From Tricholoma matsutake (lineage: Eukaryota > Basidiomycota > Agaricomycetes > Agaricales > Tricholomataceae): 64,000 bases of DNA. The number at the start of each line of letters is the position of its first letter. The stretch's first letter is position 1. Below are positions 45,081 through 56,653 of this stretch, piece by piece. The notes below the pieces were generated by a model, which saw only the letters and a program-made list of their open reading frames with translations, was not told the DNA's origin and ran no database searches. Both the position numbers and the translations under genes were made by a program. Location: NCBI GenBank assembly GCA_026075535.2, contig AP026539.1:8184001-8248000 (forward strand), read 5' to 3'.

Positions 45081-47666
45081 ATGTCTTCAACATTGCCGCA
45101 CTATCAAGGACCAGCTTCTCTGCCCTCAGACTACGCGTTGCTGTCGCGCTACGCTGGAAACCACCCAGAAGCACAGGGCCACCGGATAGAAGCTGACAGT
45201 GAATTGACAGATACTGAATACATACCTCCTCGTCCTAGTTCAACCAGTATATTACGCAGGGCCAGTGCACCTGCGCCACCCTGTCTTCGCCCACAACACC
45301 CCATTGGAGCAATGACTTCACATCAACACCATCTTCCCCACATTCCAGCAGGTCCAATTCTCTCAGAAAGTACACCGTTGCTCAATCCACCAGTTCCTCG
45401 TATAGATGAGTCAATAGAACGAACGTCCGATAATGGCAGCAAGATGCTGATTTTTTGGGAGGAGCTACGCATTCTGACTAGATATGCTTTGCCAGTCTTC
45501 GCGTTAGTTCTAGGTTGTTCCTTCTATGCCGTCGCAGTGCTTACTCTTCGTTGGCAGAACTCACGTATTGGAGTTTAGTCTCATCATGGCTTCCGTTGTT
45601 TCAATCGGCCATATATCTACGACTGCTCTCGCTGCAATCACTCTGGGGTCAATGACTGCAAACGTTTCCGGCTTCAGTATTATCCAAGGTTTCACGAGTG
45701 CTTTGGATACAATGCTTCCTTCTGCATGGACATCTTCTCAACCTCAATTAGTCGGGCTTTGGGCCCAACGTATGAGTGCGTGCATGGCGCTCGTCCGACA
45801 AGCTGTATGCTCATCTAACATCTCGGATCTGTCAGCTGTCGTCATGGCTGCTTTATTAGTGGTAAGGGTTCAGATTTGTTCGGTCCTGGTGTGTATCATC
45901 TGATGGGACATGGAATTTACTTTCAGCCCACATACTGTATATGGATCAATGCTGAAACTATCCTCCTTTTCCTTAAACAAGATCCAGAAGTCGCTCATCT
46001 TGCTGCTGTCTACCTTCGTTGGGTATCTTTGGGATTACCAGGTATGGCATTTCTATCTCCTGATCCGTCGAAGTGTTTTTCATACCGCCTGATTAGCTTA
46101 TGCTTTCAACTGTATCAGCCGGTATGTCTGAAGTTTCCCCATATACGTCGTACCTGTCTGACAGTGGGCACAAAGACGGTATTTTCAGTCACAAGGTTTG
46201 CTCCTATGACTCATTGAAGAAGACACTGTTAATCTGTTGGAGAAGGTCTATTTGCCATTCCGACCCGAATTATTTTTATCGTGGCGCCTATCAATGTCAT
46301 TCTTAATTACACACTAGGTGCTTACATTTCACCTCGTCTTACCCAGTCATTTACTTTCGACAGTATGGGGTCCTGAGAAAGTTCGTTTGGGTTTTATCGG
46401 TGCACCTATTGCCACCGCAATATCCTTCAATCTTGTTGCACTTATATCCATATTTTATGGTGTCTTCTACGTGCCTCGCACAGCGTGGTATCCCCTGTCT
46501 AGTCGCATGTTCACTAGCCTTGGAGTCCTGGTACAGCTGGGTCTAGCAGGAGTAGGCATGTAACCTCATTTCACCTCCAAGAGCCCAATTGACTGGGGTT
46601 TGTGGGTGGTTCATTACAGGCCAAACGGCAACAGAATGGTGGGCTTGGGAGCTGGTTGCGCTTGCGGCTTCTTTGTAACTTTTTTTCTTCTGTTCCTCTT
46701 CATGTCATTGATATCCTCTCCTACAGACTTGGGCCTCTTGAGCTAGCTACTCAATCTGTGCTCCTTGTTTCTGCCTCGACCACTTTTCAGGCTCCATTTG
46801 CGCTTGCCGTAGCTACCTCTGTACGGTGCGTTGCGTTGCATGCTGCACAACTCGCTTATTACTTAAACTATCATTTCAGGATTGGAAATCTCCTAGGAGA
46901 GGGGAAAGCTCTACGCGCCGGAATTTCTTCAAACACGGCCATTGTGATGGCGCTAGCTCTGTCTGTTACTTCGAGGTATGGTCTCTGTCATGAGCTGTAT
47001 TGTATCTGATTCTCCTAGTACCATGTTTCTTGTATTCCGTCATTCTTGGGCTTATATGTTCAACAATGATCCTGGTGAGTTTCTATTGCTACCTCACTGG
47101 TGTCCCGTGGTTCAACTTGAATCAGAGGTGGTCAACCTTGTGGCGTCTATCCTCCCACTGGTCGCCTTGTTTCAGGTCTTTGATGGAAATTCCGCAGTCA
47201 CATCGGGGATTTTAAGGGCTAGAGGAAAACAGGCAATCACAATTTTCATCTAACCTTACTGACTCTAACCAGTTCTGTTTGGAAGGTCACTGGAGCTATA
47301 TTGAATCTGAGGTCAGTCTTACAACTTGGGACTCCCGTAATCACGTAGCGCTAATATGATTATTCTCCATCAGCGCATACTACGTCATTGGTAAGTGACT
47401 CTGTGGTACAGCTGGCAGTCAGTTTATCGATGTCTCTGGTAGGACTTCCCTTCGGAATGTGGCTCACCTTCGGTTGGGGTATGGGACTTCACGGTCTGTG
47501 GATTGGCTTGACAGTCTCTTTGATATACTGCGCCTTGATTGGAACTTGGTTATGCCTCCGAACGGATTGGAATCGCGAGGTATGGAAGGTCATCAAAAGG
47601 CAAGAGCAAGATAAGGGAGAAAGAGCGGAGACAGACCAAGAGAGCCGCCTCCTCTCAAGTTCATGA
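45081..47666 (+). CDS. MATE-family multidrug/organic cation antiporter
   Basis: Sixteen exons: 45081-45502, 45558-45775, 45836-45861, 45927-46041, 46097-46121, 46176-46195, 46246-46317, 46364-46555, 46620-46674, 46727-46825, 46880-46975, 47019-47074, 47126-47232, 47286-47311, 47374-47390 and 47443-47666. They give 589 residues. A Pro/Ser-rich cytosolic N-terminus (~125 residues) precedes two bundles of membrane helices. Seen in order: ALPVFATHVLEFSL, ASVVSIGHISTTALAAITLG, SALDTMLPSAWTS, GLWAQRM, FLKQDPEVAHLA, RRYFQSQGLFAIPTR, GFIGAPIATAISFNL, WWAWELVALAASLLGPLELA, FGMWLTFGWGMGLHGLWIG. This matches the yeast YDR338C group, which exports drugs or metabolites with H+ or Na+. Three exons are 17, 20 and 25 nt. 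Introns 8 and 13 require GC donors (46556 and 47233). Confidence 0.92.
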
Positions 47667-48235
47667 CTCTGGATGGAAAGCATAATTTGAACTGTCAGGT
47701 CTCCCGTTTGCTTTCGGGTGGTTTGCATTGTGGAGTTGGACGTCACATTATGTAGATAACGTTTAATGGTCGTGACAAAATGGAATGATAGCAATCCTGC
47801 TCTCGCATCTGTTCATAAAGGTTTGCTAACAGCGTGAAGCCGACTATAGGCAAACAGATAGACAATGATGCAGACAACGTGATAACCTGCTACAGTCCAG
47901 GAGAGAGAAACTGTCCACTAAGGGGTTTCTTGTAAATGTCCCACTCCCATATTTTGCGTTTGAAGAGGTATCGGGGCAGGAGAGCTTTTCCGAAGGTAAG
48001 GCTGGTCGGCTAACAATGTTTAGAACAAAAATCCATGTTTCCAAACTTTTCCAGAGACTGCGGGAAGACATCCAATATGAAATGAATTCCTCCAGCGTTC
48101 GGCATTGAGTAACATATGCAAAAACCAGATGATGTGACAGTAAAAGAGCAGACTAGCTGACCTTGGTCGCGTCAGGCAATGCAATGATTGATTTCAGCAA
48201 TTCACGTACAGATTATAAGACTCACAACACGGAGA
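47667..48235. other. Convergent intergenic region between MATE and uS8m genes
   Basis: This is the 3' flank of both genes. No coding frame with recognisable content is present. Confidence 0.5.
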
Positions 48236-48700
48236 TTACCGTGCCCTGCAAATAATTTCGCCTGGTAATTTCAGTTGCAGTGCCTCTCTAGCCTCTAACC
48301 ATTCGTACTCTCTATCTTTTGTCCTAACCACCGCAATCTCCCCCATGCCCAGGGGCTTCACAGTCTGTGCTCTCCGTCCAGAGCAAATGAGTCGTATCTC
48401 TGGAAGATCCATGTAAACTCGTTTGCTCGGCCTGCTTATGAGTTCCATAACCTGCAGCACTGGGCGGTCATCGCGATACTTCAGATCCGCCCATATTCTG
48501 CGCTGCGCCTCGCCAGCAGTATTGAAGTCTTCAGGCGACGGCGCGACGATGGTTCCTCGGGTGAGATTGGATACAAAACCAGCGCGCAGCAGGATGGAAA
48601 GGATCCCAAGATTTTGAGTGTTATGATCCACAGCTATTCTTTGGTGCCGTGCACGGAACGCATTCTGCAAGCGTGCACACAAATCATGAGGGAGAGGCAT
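48236..48700 (-). CDS. MRPS8: Mitochondrial small-subunit ribosomal protein uS8m
   Basis: A single uninterrupted exon of 154 codons. The S8 family pattern is plain: CARLQNAFRARHQRIAV near the start, TQNLGILSILLRAGFVSN, TRGTI, DLKYRDDRPVL, SRPSKRVYMD, and at the end GMGEIAVVRTK...REALQLKLPGEIICRA. It binds 16S-like rRNA in the mitochondrial small subunit. No cleavable presequence is obvious, as in other fungal Mrps8. It is the only intronless host coding gene in the window. Confidence 0.92.
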   Translation of the reverse strand: MPLPHDLCARLQNAFRARHQRIAVDHNTQNLGILSILLRAGFVSNLTRGTIVAPSPEDFNTAGEAQRRIWADLKYRDDRPVLQVMELISRPSKRVYMDLPEIRLICSGRRAQTVKPLGMGEIAVVRTKDREYEWLEAREALQLKLPGEIICRAR

Positions 48701-49395
48701 CTGCCTATTGTCTGCCGAGGTTCGACACCACTAACACGTCGAAGAACTGTATTTGTTTGCCAGTGCTTGTTCCAAATATGCAATTCTACTGACTACTGCG
48801 TCGTACGACAACTTCAACCGGCAGCAAGGAACTGCAGGCTTCACGTACAAGCTTGATGATAACGTCAATGCCACCATGATTTTGTATTTAGAAAAAGTAT
48901 TGAATAAACGCGTAGACAATTTGAAAAGGGCATAAGCAAGCAAAAAAACATTTATCCACTGTGACAACTGTATTCCTACAACAAGTGAAGTTGAGACCCA
49001 AGGCCACAATCTTGGAGAGATAATCTTCGTTGGAGAGATAACAAATTTGTTTTCTTGTCCATGTAAGCCATTCCCGTTGAACAGAATTCGAGGCCCACCA
49101 ATTATAATACATATGGAGCATAGTCGTCCTGTTGTTGAAATCGGTGGCTTGCAATTGGTCAGATCCTAGCAAATCTGTAAACAGAGACAAACCCTGTACA
49201 TGTGTACAGGCGACGTCGACGCGGTCATGGACGCATCTTTGGCCATGGCATCGGTACACGATCATCGCTCTCCGCGGATATCGGGGAATCTTCACAACAG
49301 CCCATCTAGATACATATGTTCATTGTGGGAGCTCGGACATTTCCGTCTTGGGAAATCACAATACATACTGGAGGACACATGTCTGTTTCCCCATC
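48701..49395. other. Divergent intergenic region, uS8m and MFS promoters
   Basis: About 695 bp separate the two divergent genes, the largest gap in the housekeeping block. Open frames on both strands overlap and have no motif. No repeat was recognised. Confidence 0.5.
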
Positions 49396-51836
49396 ATGTC
49401 TTCCGAGGAGAAGAGACACACCACCGGGGAGCTAGAGGAAGTCGGGAAGCTAGAGGAAGCCAAGGCTGATATTGATCTCTTGTTATATCACGAACTTCGA
49501 GCAGGTCGGCTCATTATCGATCCAGAGTGAGCAGCCCACATTCTTCCTATATCTTGACGTTGACATTTTTTATCTGTCAGAGAAGCTAAAGTCGAACTTG
49601 GGGAAACTCTCGCCGCAAAGCTAAAGCTATCCGAAGACGGGACGAAGGTTTTGTGGCCGCAGCCAACCGACTCGCCTCTTGACCCTCAGAACTGGAGCAG
49701 CCGTCGAAAGAATACACAACTGTTCATCGTTACCTTGGCTGCCGTTGTCCCAGATTTTGACTCGGGGATAGGTCTTTGAGAGAATATATACGCTTGATTT
49801 CCCATGGCTTATTGTGCGTTCACAGGCATTGCATCAATCTTTGCTCTTGCTACCCAATACGGCACTACTCCTGGTGTGATTAATAATGTAACCTCAAAGT
49901 GAGAATACTCCGTGACTGTTCGATGGGTGTAGTCTTATAATTCAAGCTAGTTGGAGTATATTCTTGTTAGGTCGGCACTCGTTCAGATTCAGTCCTTGGC
50001 ATCCCATTTTTTTTGTCTCTACTAGGCTGGGGCGGTTGCATTGCTATTGTTTTTGTGAAACGATACGGTCGACTTCCGGTCTTGTTTTGGTCCCAGGGAA
50101 GCTTGGTAACCTACCCCTAATACACTTCACCTAATTCAACGGGTCGACAGGTATTGGCCCTTGGTTTTCTCATTGGAGCGACTTTCGCTGGTAGGATCAT
50201 TCGTCATACTCTGTTATCTTATTTGTCTGATTTCTTTTGCTGCTTCCGTGAAGGTATGCGTTGTCTGACAGCAGTCTTTGGGTGAGCATCATTTATGCCC
50301 CAATGTCCGGCTCCTCACCTCGTCGGTGTTCTAGCACGGCGCCGCAAGTGACGGTTCATGCTCCTCTGCCACTGTTCCGGCATCGACGTAGTTAACTCGT
50401 CATGCAGGGTCTCTACATAGTATCAGATCTCTATCCTTTCCACCTTCAAGCGCGTAAAGTGAGTCCACCATGTCCGTTGGGTGACTGGATTAGAATCCAT
50501 CGAATAGCTTAATATCTGGACAATGGGATACGTTATCTCACCATTCATATCCCCTTTCCTATTTGGATTCCTCGTTGCCAGAGCAAACTGGCGATGGGCC
50601 TACGGCACTGGATGTTTCTATTCTTTCCTCGTGGTTTTGCTCATTACCTTCTTCATGGAAGAAACGTAAGAATTCACTTTAGTCTGCGGTGAGTTGGCAT
50701 GCATTTGAATGATCCTAGGATGTATGACCGGACCATCAAACCGATTCCTGAGCCATCAACGACAGGTGTACGCTACCGCATCGAAACTCTGATCGGTATC
50801 ACTGGTGTAAGTATGGCGAAGTACCGGAGTTCATTGTTACGCGGACTATTATCGCTGGTTAATGTTCTATGGCGACCTCATGTCCTGGGCATTCTGATAT
50901 TCGAAGTACGTCTTTTGTCGTCTCCTATTTCCTCATTAACATTCAGATTCGCCTCCAGGGCATGTTGTTTGGGTTCGGAATAGGGATCAACGTATACATC
51001 ATTCCTAAAACGGCTCCAGATTTTCTGATATATCTCACACAGGTCACAAACGCAGTTTTCTTGGGAGAGCCTCCCCCGCTTGGATTCGGGTTCAGCCAAA
51101 CTGCCATTGCTGGTGCCTACGGAACTCCCATCGTCGCTGTGGTATTGGGAGAGTTGACGGGACGTTATGTCAATGATTGGATCATGAATGTTAGCATTCG
51201 TCGAAATGGTGGAGTTTTTGAAGCAGAGAGCCGTCTGTGGTAGGCAATATCTCACCAATCATTGGCACCAGTATCGGAACCGTATACTTATTCGACCTAG
51301 GGCCTGTTATCTCGCTATACCGCTGTATATCTGCGGGTTTGTGGTTCTTGGTGCTTCCCTGCAAAAACATCTAGGTGTTGGTGCCCTCGTCATGGGATGG
51401 GGCATTGCAGAGTTATCGATCATGATCAACACTGTAGCGGTCTTTGCATATCTCAGCGACTGCTTTCCCAAGCACCAGGTTGGACCATTTTAATCTTTCT
51501 TCAGTAAAAGTATGCTGCTAAGGAAGTCTTGCAGGGTGAGGTTAGTGCTCTCGTCAACATGGCTCGAACGCTTGGAGGTGCAGTCCAAACTCATCCTCCA
51601 TTTTGTGGTAGCTGGATACATAAGGTTTTTAGGATTCAGTGTTGCATACTTCCAAATTCCATGGGCCGAGAAGCACGGCGCACTGCAAACATTTGGGTGT
51701 GAAGCTGCGTAAGCCTTCTCACACGGATCAATCTATCCTCACTGACAACCCCAGCATCATTTCTGGGTTGTTCTTTCTTACCATTCCCTGGCTTCAATTG
51801 AAAGGCAGCAATCTTCGAGTACGTCACTTGTGTTGA
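49396..51836 (+). CDS. Major facilitator superfamily transporter
   Basis: Seventeen exons: 49396-49526, 49581-49771, 49826-49898, 49951-49970, 50026-50105, 50151-50190, 50254-50281, 50335-50353, 50408-50458, 50508-50665, 50719-50905, 50959-50991, 51043-51239, 51301-51478, 51535-51577, 51633-51708 and 51755-51836. They give 528 residues. After an acidic cytosolic N-terminus comes DPQNWSSRRKNTQLFIV, the entry motif of fungal DHA1-type MFS carriers. VPDFDSGIGIASIFAL, the motif-A-like KRYGRLPVLFWSQ, GMRCLTAVFGTAPQVTGLY, NIWTMGYVISPFISPF, EPPPLGFGF and CGFVVLGASLQK follow. About 12 helices are expected. Substrate is unknown; drugs or small metabolites are typical of the group. Exons of 20 and 19 nt are notable. 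All 16 introns are GT-AG. Confidence 0.9.
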
Positions 51837-52172
51837 TTGAATTCACCAAGCCATTGATCCTACTGCATTAGGCACAATATTCTATAACATAAACATTTTA
51901 TAACTGTAATGGCCATCCAGTGAGAACAAGATCATTGTATGTTTCCTGTACAGCGTGTGACAACGAATTACTATTGAATTAGCAGTAAAACGAACAGCGT
52001 AAGATGAAGATTTCCCTCCCCGATGATAATCTCGCACCTAACCGATCACGAAGAGAATGCCTACATTTCCATTTCCATTGCCGTCCTTCGTGAACTTGAT
52101 TGCAGGATTCTGCGCTGAACGAGCCTATGATCCTCTTCAATTAGAAACAACCGCAAAATCAATATGATTACC
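51837..52172. other. Convergent intergenic region between MFS and snurportin genes
   Basis: Both genes end toward this 336 bp gap. It holds 3'UTR sequence only, as far as can be seen. Confidence 0.5.
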
Positions 52173-53638
52173 TCACCTCTGAAATAGATCTAATGGACTG
52201 TCTGAGGCCTCTGGCGGATGTATCTTGGCGGTGGCATGATTCTCGCTATTCCTCTCGATTGGTATCCAACTGCTCAACGGGCTGCCACCCGCCTCATAGC
52301 TTGCCTCCGCTACATATAAAAGCAGGCCGTCTGGTACAAGATTCATGCTGACAGGTGTTAAGGTAGCTGGTAGTTGTGCCGCGGATGGGTTGTCTATGTC
52401 CATGAAGGCCTCAGCAGCCATTGGTCCTGGTGGGTAAGTAGGGATGTCAATGGTTACAGCACGTACGGAACGGGCGAAGGGTATAATTTGGGTAAGCAGC
52501 GTCGAAAGTGTCGTATCTGTGTGGTAAGGGATAGGAAGAAATGTCGTTGGATAAGGAAAGACATATTGTGGTTGCCGACCGGGCTCTGATATACCCAAAG
52601 TCGATGAAGGGATAACTGGAGGAGAAGACTGTGCAAGTTCAGTTAACCGAGTATCTCTCCACCAGAATCTGATGAATGAATATCAGTTATATTCTCGGAA
52701 TAAATCAATTCAAACTTGCCTAAAGGATGTTTCACAGTTACTGACATCCTGACCCTTCCATTTCACGACGTCTAAGACATGTAGAATTCCATTTTCACGC
52801 CAATTACCATCCAGTATGCAGTCAAGAATTGTGAATGGAGGAAGCACAGATGGGAATCGTTGGATGAGGACTTTTCCCAGGAGTCGAGATCGCAAGGTAG
52901 TATTTGGTACTGTGGAAATATGAATCAATTAGAGAACAAAAGGTGACTTGAAGCGACGTACTGTTCCCTGTTATTCCGGATGACTGGTGCGTAACAGCAA
53001 GACATCGTTTGCCTACTGGGACTGGACCTACGGCGACCCAGGCACTTTCAAGATCACTTGGGAGACCGTCGTTGGGAGTATCCACTGACGATGACCAGGT
53101 ATCGTCGGCAGTCATTTCCAACAGTTCAGCATACATGCATTTATCCGCCCACTTATTCAGTTTGTTTTTATTTTTCCTTTTTTTCTTATTCTTCTTTGAC
53201 TCTTTGAGGAACTCCGGTACCACGGTTGGCGGAGGGTTGACATGATTGTCGATGGAGCTCGGATTGTTGTCATGGCCCAACATTAAAGCATAAGGAGCGA
53301 TTGCTGCCCTCGACAGCGCCGAATCATCCCTTCCATGTGGTGCGCTTTCATCGTCGTCTGACGGCCCAAGATTGAGATCTGCGAAGAGATCGAGTTGCCT
53401 TGCCGAGTCAATTTTCTTCGCACGTCTCTGGCATCGGGTTTGTTGAGAACGTAGTTGCTCAGGTAGAATTACACACGCGTTTCTGCTCTTCCAATGCCTA
53501 CACAGTCGAAGTTCAGCACTTGATAGGAGATTCCATCAACTTTGAGGAGACCTTGCTCCTTCTAGATTCCTGAGAGATCAATTTGTCGGTTATTGTCGTC
53601 GGGGGCAGCTTGAAGGAACTCCTTCGATCCGCAAACAT
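52173..53638 (-). CDS. Snurportin-1-like nuclear import adaptor
   Basis: Five exons, 53638-53552, 53497-53477, 53457-52962, 52909-52720 and 52668-52173, give 429 residues. The N-terminus has the importin-beta-binding-like pattern RRSSFKLPPT...SQESRR. Then come ARQLDLFADL and, after a Lys-rich stretch, KWADKCMYAELLEM. The m3G-cap-binding fold is seen as GKRCLAVTH, TTLRSRLLGK, LPPFTILDCILD, NGILHVLDVVKWKGQDV and FWWRDTRL. Snurportin carries spliceosomal snRNPs with a trimethyl-guanosine cap into the nucleus through importin beta. Exon 2 is a 21-nt microexon. Intron 4 uses a consensus GC donor (AG/GCAAGT). Its start codon overlaps an antisense ATG, and the promoter is shared with CIA1. Confidence 0.9.
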
Positions 53639-53738
53639 GTCCAACGAAGAGAACGAGTTAATTTGGTCCTGTTTGTTCATGCACATAACAGTTTGACATA
53701 CACTAGTAGTCGCTTCCTGGTCGCTTCCTCAAACTTCA
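53639..53738. promoter_or_regulatory. 100 bp bidirectional promoter, snurportin / CIA1
   Basis: Only 100 bp lie between the two divergent start codons. The region includes an in-line plus-strand ATG (53637) that overlaps the snurportin ATG but leads to a short frame, so 53739 is preferred for CIA1. Confidence 0.6.
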
Positions 53739-55040
53739 ATGGATGTTGATTTTGCTTTCAGAATCGAAAGAATAGCAGAGTTACTCGGTAACTATGGTTC
53801 TTTCACTTGCTTATTGATCTAATTCAATAACATCAGGACACCAGGACAGAGTCTGGCATGTCGCTTGGAATCCCACAAAACCACTCCTAGCCTCTTGCTC
53901 AGCGGATAAGTCGGTCCGCATGTACCATTACAAGCGCGATGGAGATGCACTGAATGTAATTATTTCGCATCTCAATTCCATTCCTACTGGACATGCCAAG
54001 ACCGTTCGAGCGATTTCATGGTCACCATCAGGCGAAACACTTGCAACGGCATCTTTTGATTCTAACATCGGAATCTGGGAACAGGAGGCCACCGGGGATG
54101 ACAATGAATTCTCCAAAGGAGAATGGGAATGTGCCAGTCTACTCGAAGGACATGAAACCGAGTGTAAGAGCGTCGCGTACTCCAGTTCTGGAACCCTCTT
54201 GGCTAGCTGCAGCCGAGATAAGACGGTGTGGATATGGGAAGGCAAATATCCCCTTTTTTGATGTTATGACATGAAATTGACTTGCTGACTTGCTCCAAGT
54301 ACATCCGGATTCTGATTTTGAGTGCATGGGTGTCCTCATGGAGCACAGTCAGGACGTGAAGTGCGTGGCGTGGCATCCCACAGAAGAGGTCAATTTGTTT
54401 TTTTCTTTCCGACCCGGGCTCTCGCTTCATTACCGATTATCAGCGTAGATCCTCGCATCGGCCTCCTACGATGACACAATAAAGCTTTATGTAGATGACC
54501 CTTCAGACGACTGGTTTTGTTTCTCCACTCTGACCGGCCATACTTCGACGGTCTGGTCAATCGCATGGTCCCCTGACGGTAGATACCTAGCTTCCGCGTC
54601 CGACGACTGTACGGTACGCATTTGGAAGAAAGTTAGTGATTATAAGTGGGAGGGCGTGTTGGTGTTGACAGGACACGAGCGAAGTGTGTACTCAGTGAGT
54701 TGGGGAGTCGGGAAAGGTGTGAAGGAAGGAAGCTTGGGATGGGTGGCGAGTACGGGAGGAGACGGTTCTATCCGTGTTTGGGAGCTATCTGTGTGGATTT
54801 TAGCGTTCTTTTTTAATGTATCGCTGATATTTTTCTCTTTAGGAACTGCCACTGACGGACGGGACTGCTGGAACAAGTATAAATACACCGGCTCACAAGT
54901 TGGTTGCACTCCATAGTTCTGCACATGGAGTACACGATGTGAACACTGTGGTTTGGTGTCCGCGACAAGGATTTGAAGATCTGTTAGCTACCTCAGGTGA
55001 TGACGGTACAGCTAGAGTATGGAGAATCTCATCTTCATAA
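53739..55040 (+). CDS. CIA1: Cytosolic iron-sulfur assembly protein CIA1 (WD40)
   Basis: Exons 53739-53787, 53837-54241, 54300-54388, 54449-54790 and 54843-55040 give 360 residues, close to the family length. Seven WD40 blades can be traced, beginning GHQDRVWHVAWNPTKPLLAS, then GHAKTVRAISWSPSGETLAT, GHETECKSVAYSSSGTLLAS, EHSQDVKCVAWHPTEEILAS, GHTSTVWSIAWSPDGRYLAS, GHERSVYSVSWG and a last blade ending DGTARVWRI. CIA1 is part of the targeting complex that delivers Fe-S clusters to cytosolic and nuclear apoproteins. Intron 2 needs a GC donor (GAAG/GCAAAT at 54242); it restores WIWEV and the next blade. It is divergent from the snurportin gene. Confidence 0.93.
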
Positions 55041-55262
55041 TAATAATTTCTGAGAGAGACTTGGCATGTAATCAAACTCTGATTGTCTACGCGTTCAACG
55101 TTCAACGACCTGTCGTTCTATACATCGATCACATTCTAATCTTATCATATTATTATGGATCTAATCTAATCTTAGGGAGCATCAACATAACGACTACATA
55201 TCTTCCTTCGCTTTTGGTCTACGGGAGACTAAGCTTTTGTCGCCGTACACATACCGTTTAGA

Positions 55263-56620
55263 ATGCCCATTCACGGTCTCCGCGAATCGCTCAAACCAAT
55301 AAAGCCTGCTCACTTTGACATAGAACAAGCTATCCGACCCAATATCCGTTCTCTCCACCCCTATCGGTGTGCTCGGGATGACTACAAGGAAGGCATACTC
55401 CTAGACGCGAACGAAAATGCTTTGGGTCACTCTATCCTTCGCAGCTCACTTGATGAGCTAGCTACAGACCTTCAATCTACCTTGGATCTCGACCTTCACC
55501 GTTACCCAGACCCTTCGCACGAGGCAATCAAGGCGCGCATTGCTGCTCTTCGATTATTACCAGGAACCGACCATGTATTTCTCGGGGTCGGATCTGACGA
55601 GGTCATAGATCTCCTGATGAGAGTATGCGTTTCTCCATCTAGGGAGAAAATTATGATTACCCCACCAACGTATGGCATGTATGCCGTGTGTGCGCAAGTC
55701 AACGACGTCGGGGTTGTGAAATGTCCATTAGAATTGAGCGCTACTTCTGGCGAGGGTGGAGAAGATGGACGGTTCAGTCTGCGAATAGAAGAGGTGTGAA
55801 ATCATTCTTGTACTGATCCTAAGCTCCCCGAAGATTCAAGTGGCGGAATTTTATTGCAGATAAAGAAGGCGATTGATGTCGACCCCTCGATAAAGCTCAT
55901 ATTCCTCTGTTCTCCCGGCAATCCCACTGGCACTCTGATCTCTCTTTCAGCAATCCGTTCATTACTAGAATACGACAAATACAAAGGTATTGTCGCCATC
56001 GATGAAGCCTACGTCGATTTCGCGGGCGAAGGTAGCTCTGTATCGTTGGTCAAAGATTACGCGAACCTTGTTGTAATGCAAACGCTCAGCAAGAGTTTTG
56101 GGCTGGCCGCAATTCGGTATATCATTCTCGACCTATCTGCCGTAGAACCTTTTTTCACTCAACACGCAGGCTCGGCATTGCTATCGCTCAACCGCCATTA
56201 ATCCAAGTTTTAACCAACACCAAGGCGCCGTACAATATCTCAACGCCTACTGCACGCTTGGCGCTTGCAGCCCTTTCTCCAAACGCGATCGTGTCGATGC
56301 GCGATAAACTCGACACTCTCGTAACTGCTCGTAGAGTACTTATCGAAGCCCTCTCCAACCTCAAGTGTCTAGGCTTGGGTCCAGTCATCGGTGCAAACCA
56401 TGCCAACTTTGTTATGGTGCCTGTGTTAGGGAAAGATGGCAAGCCGGATAATGTGCGTGCTCAAAACGTGTATCGCACATTGGCAGAGAAAAACGGGGTA
56501 GTTGTGCGATATAGGGGTAGCGAAGCGGGATGTGAAGGATGTTTGAGAATCACAGTAGGGAGTGACGAGGAGATTAGAATTGTGATTGAAAAGATGGAAG
56601 AAGTACTGCGGTTATGTTAG
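55263..56620 (+). CDS. HIS5: Histidinol-phosphate aminotransferase
   Basis: Exons 55263-55793, 55860-56116 and 56170-56620 give 412 residues. It is a class-II PLP aminotransferase that converts imidazole-acetol phosphate plus glutamate to histidinol phosphate in histidine synthesis. Visible motifs: LHPYRCARDDYKEGILLDAN, LHRYPDPSH, GVGSDEVIDLLMR, PTYGMYAV, LCSPGNPTG, IDEAYVDFAG, the PLP-lysine TLSKSFGLA and, across splice 2, IRLGIAIAQP. The C-terminus has VVRYRGSEAGCEGCLRITVG. The enzyme is cytosolic, with no presequence. The gap to CIA1 is 222 bp. Confidence 0.95.
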
Positions 56621-56653
56621 ACAACTGCATCATGTAACTTGCAAGTCCTCTCA

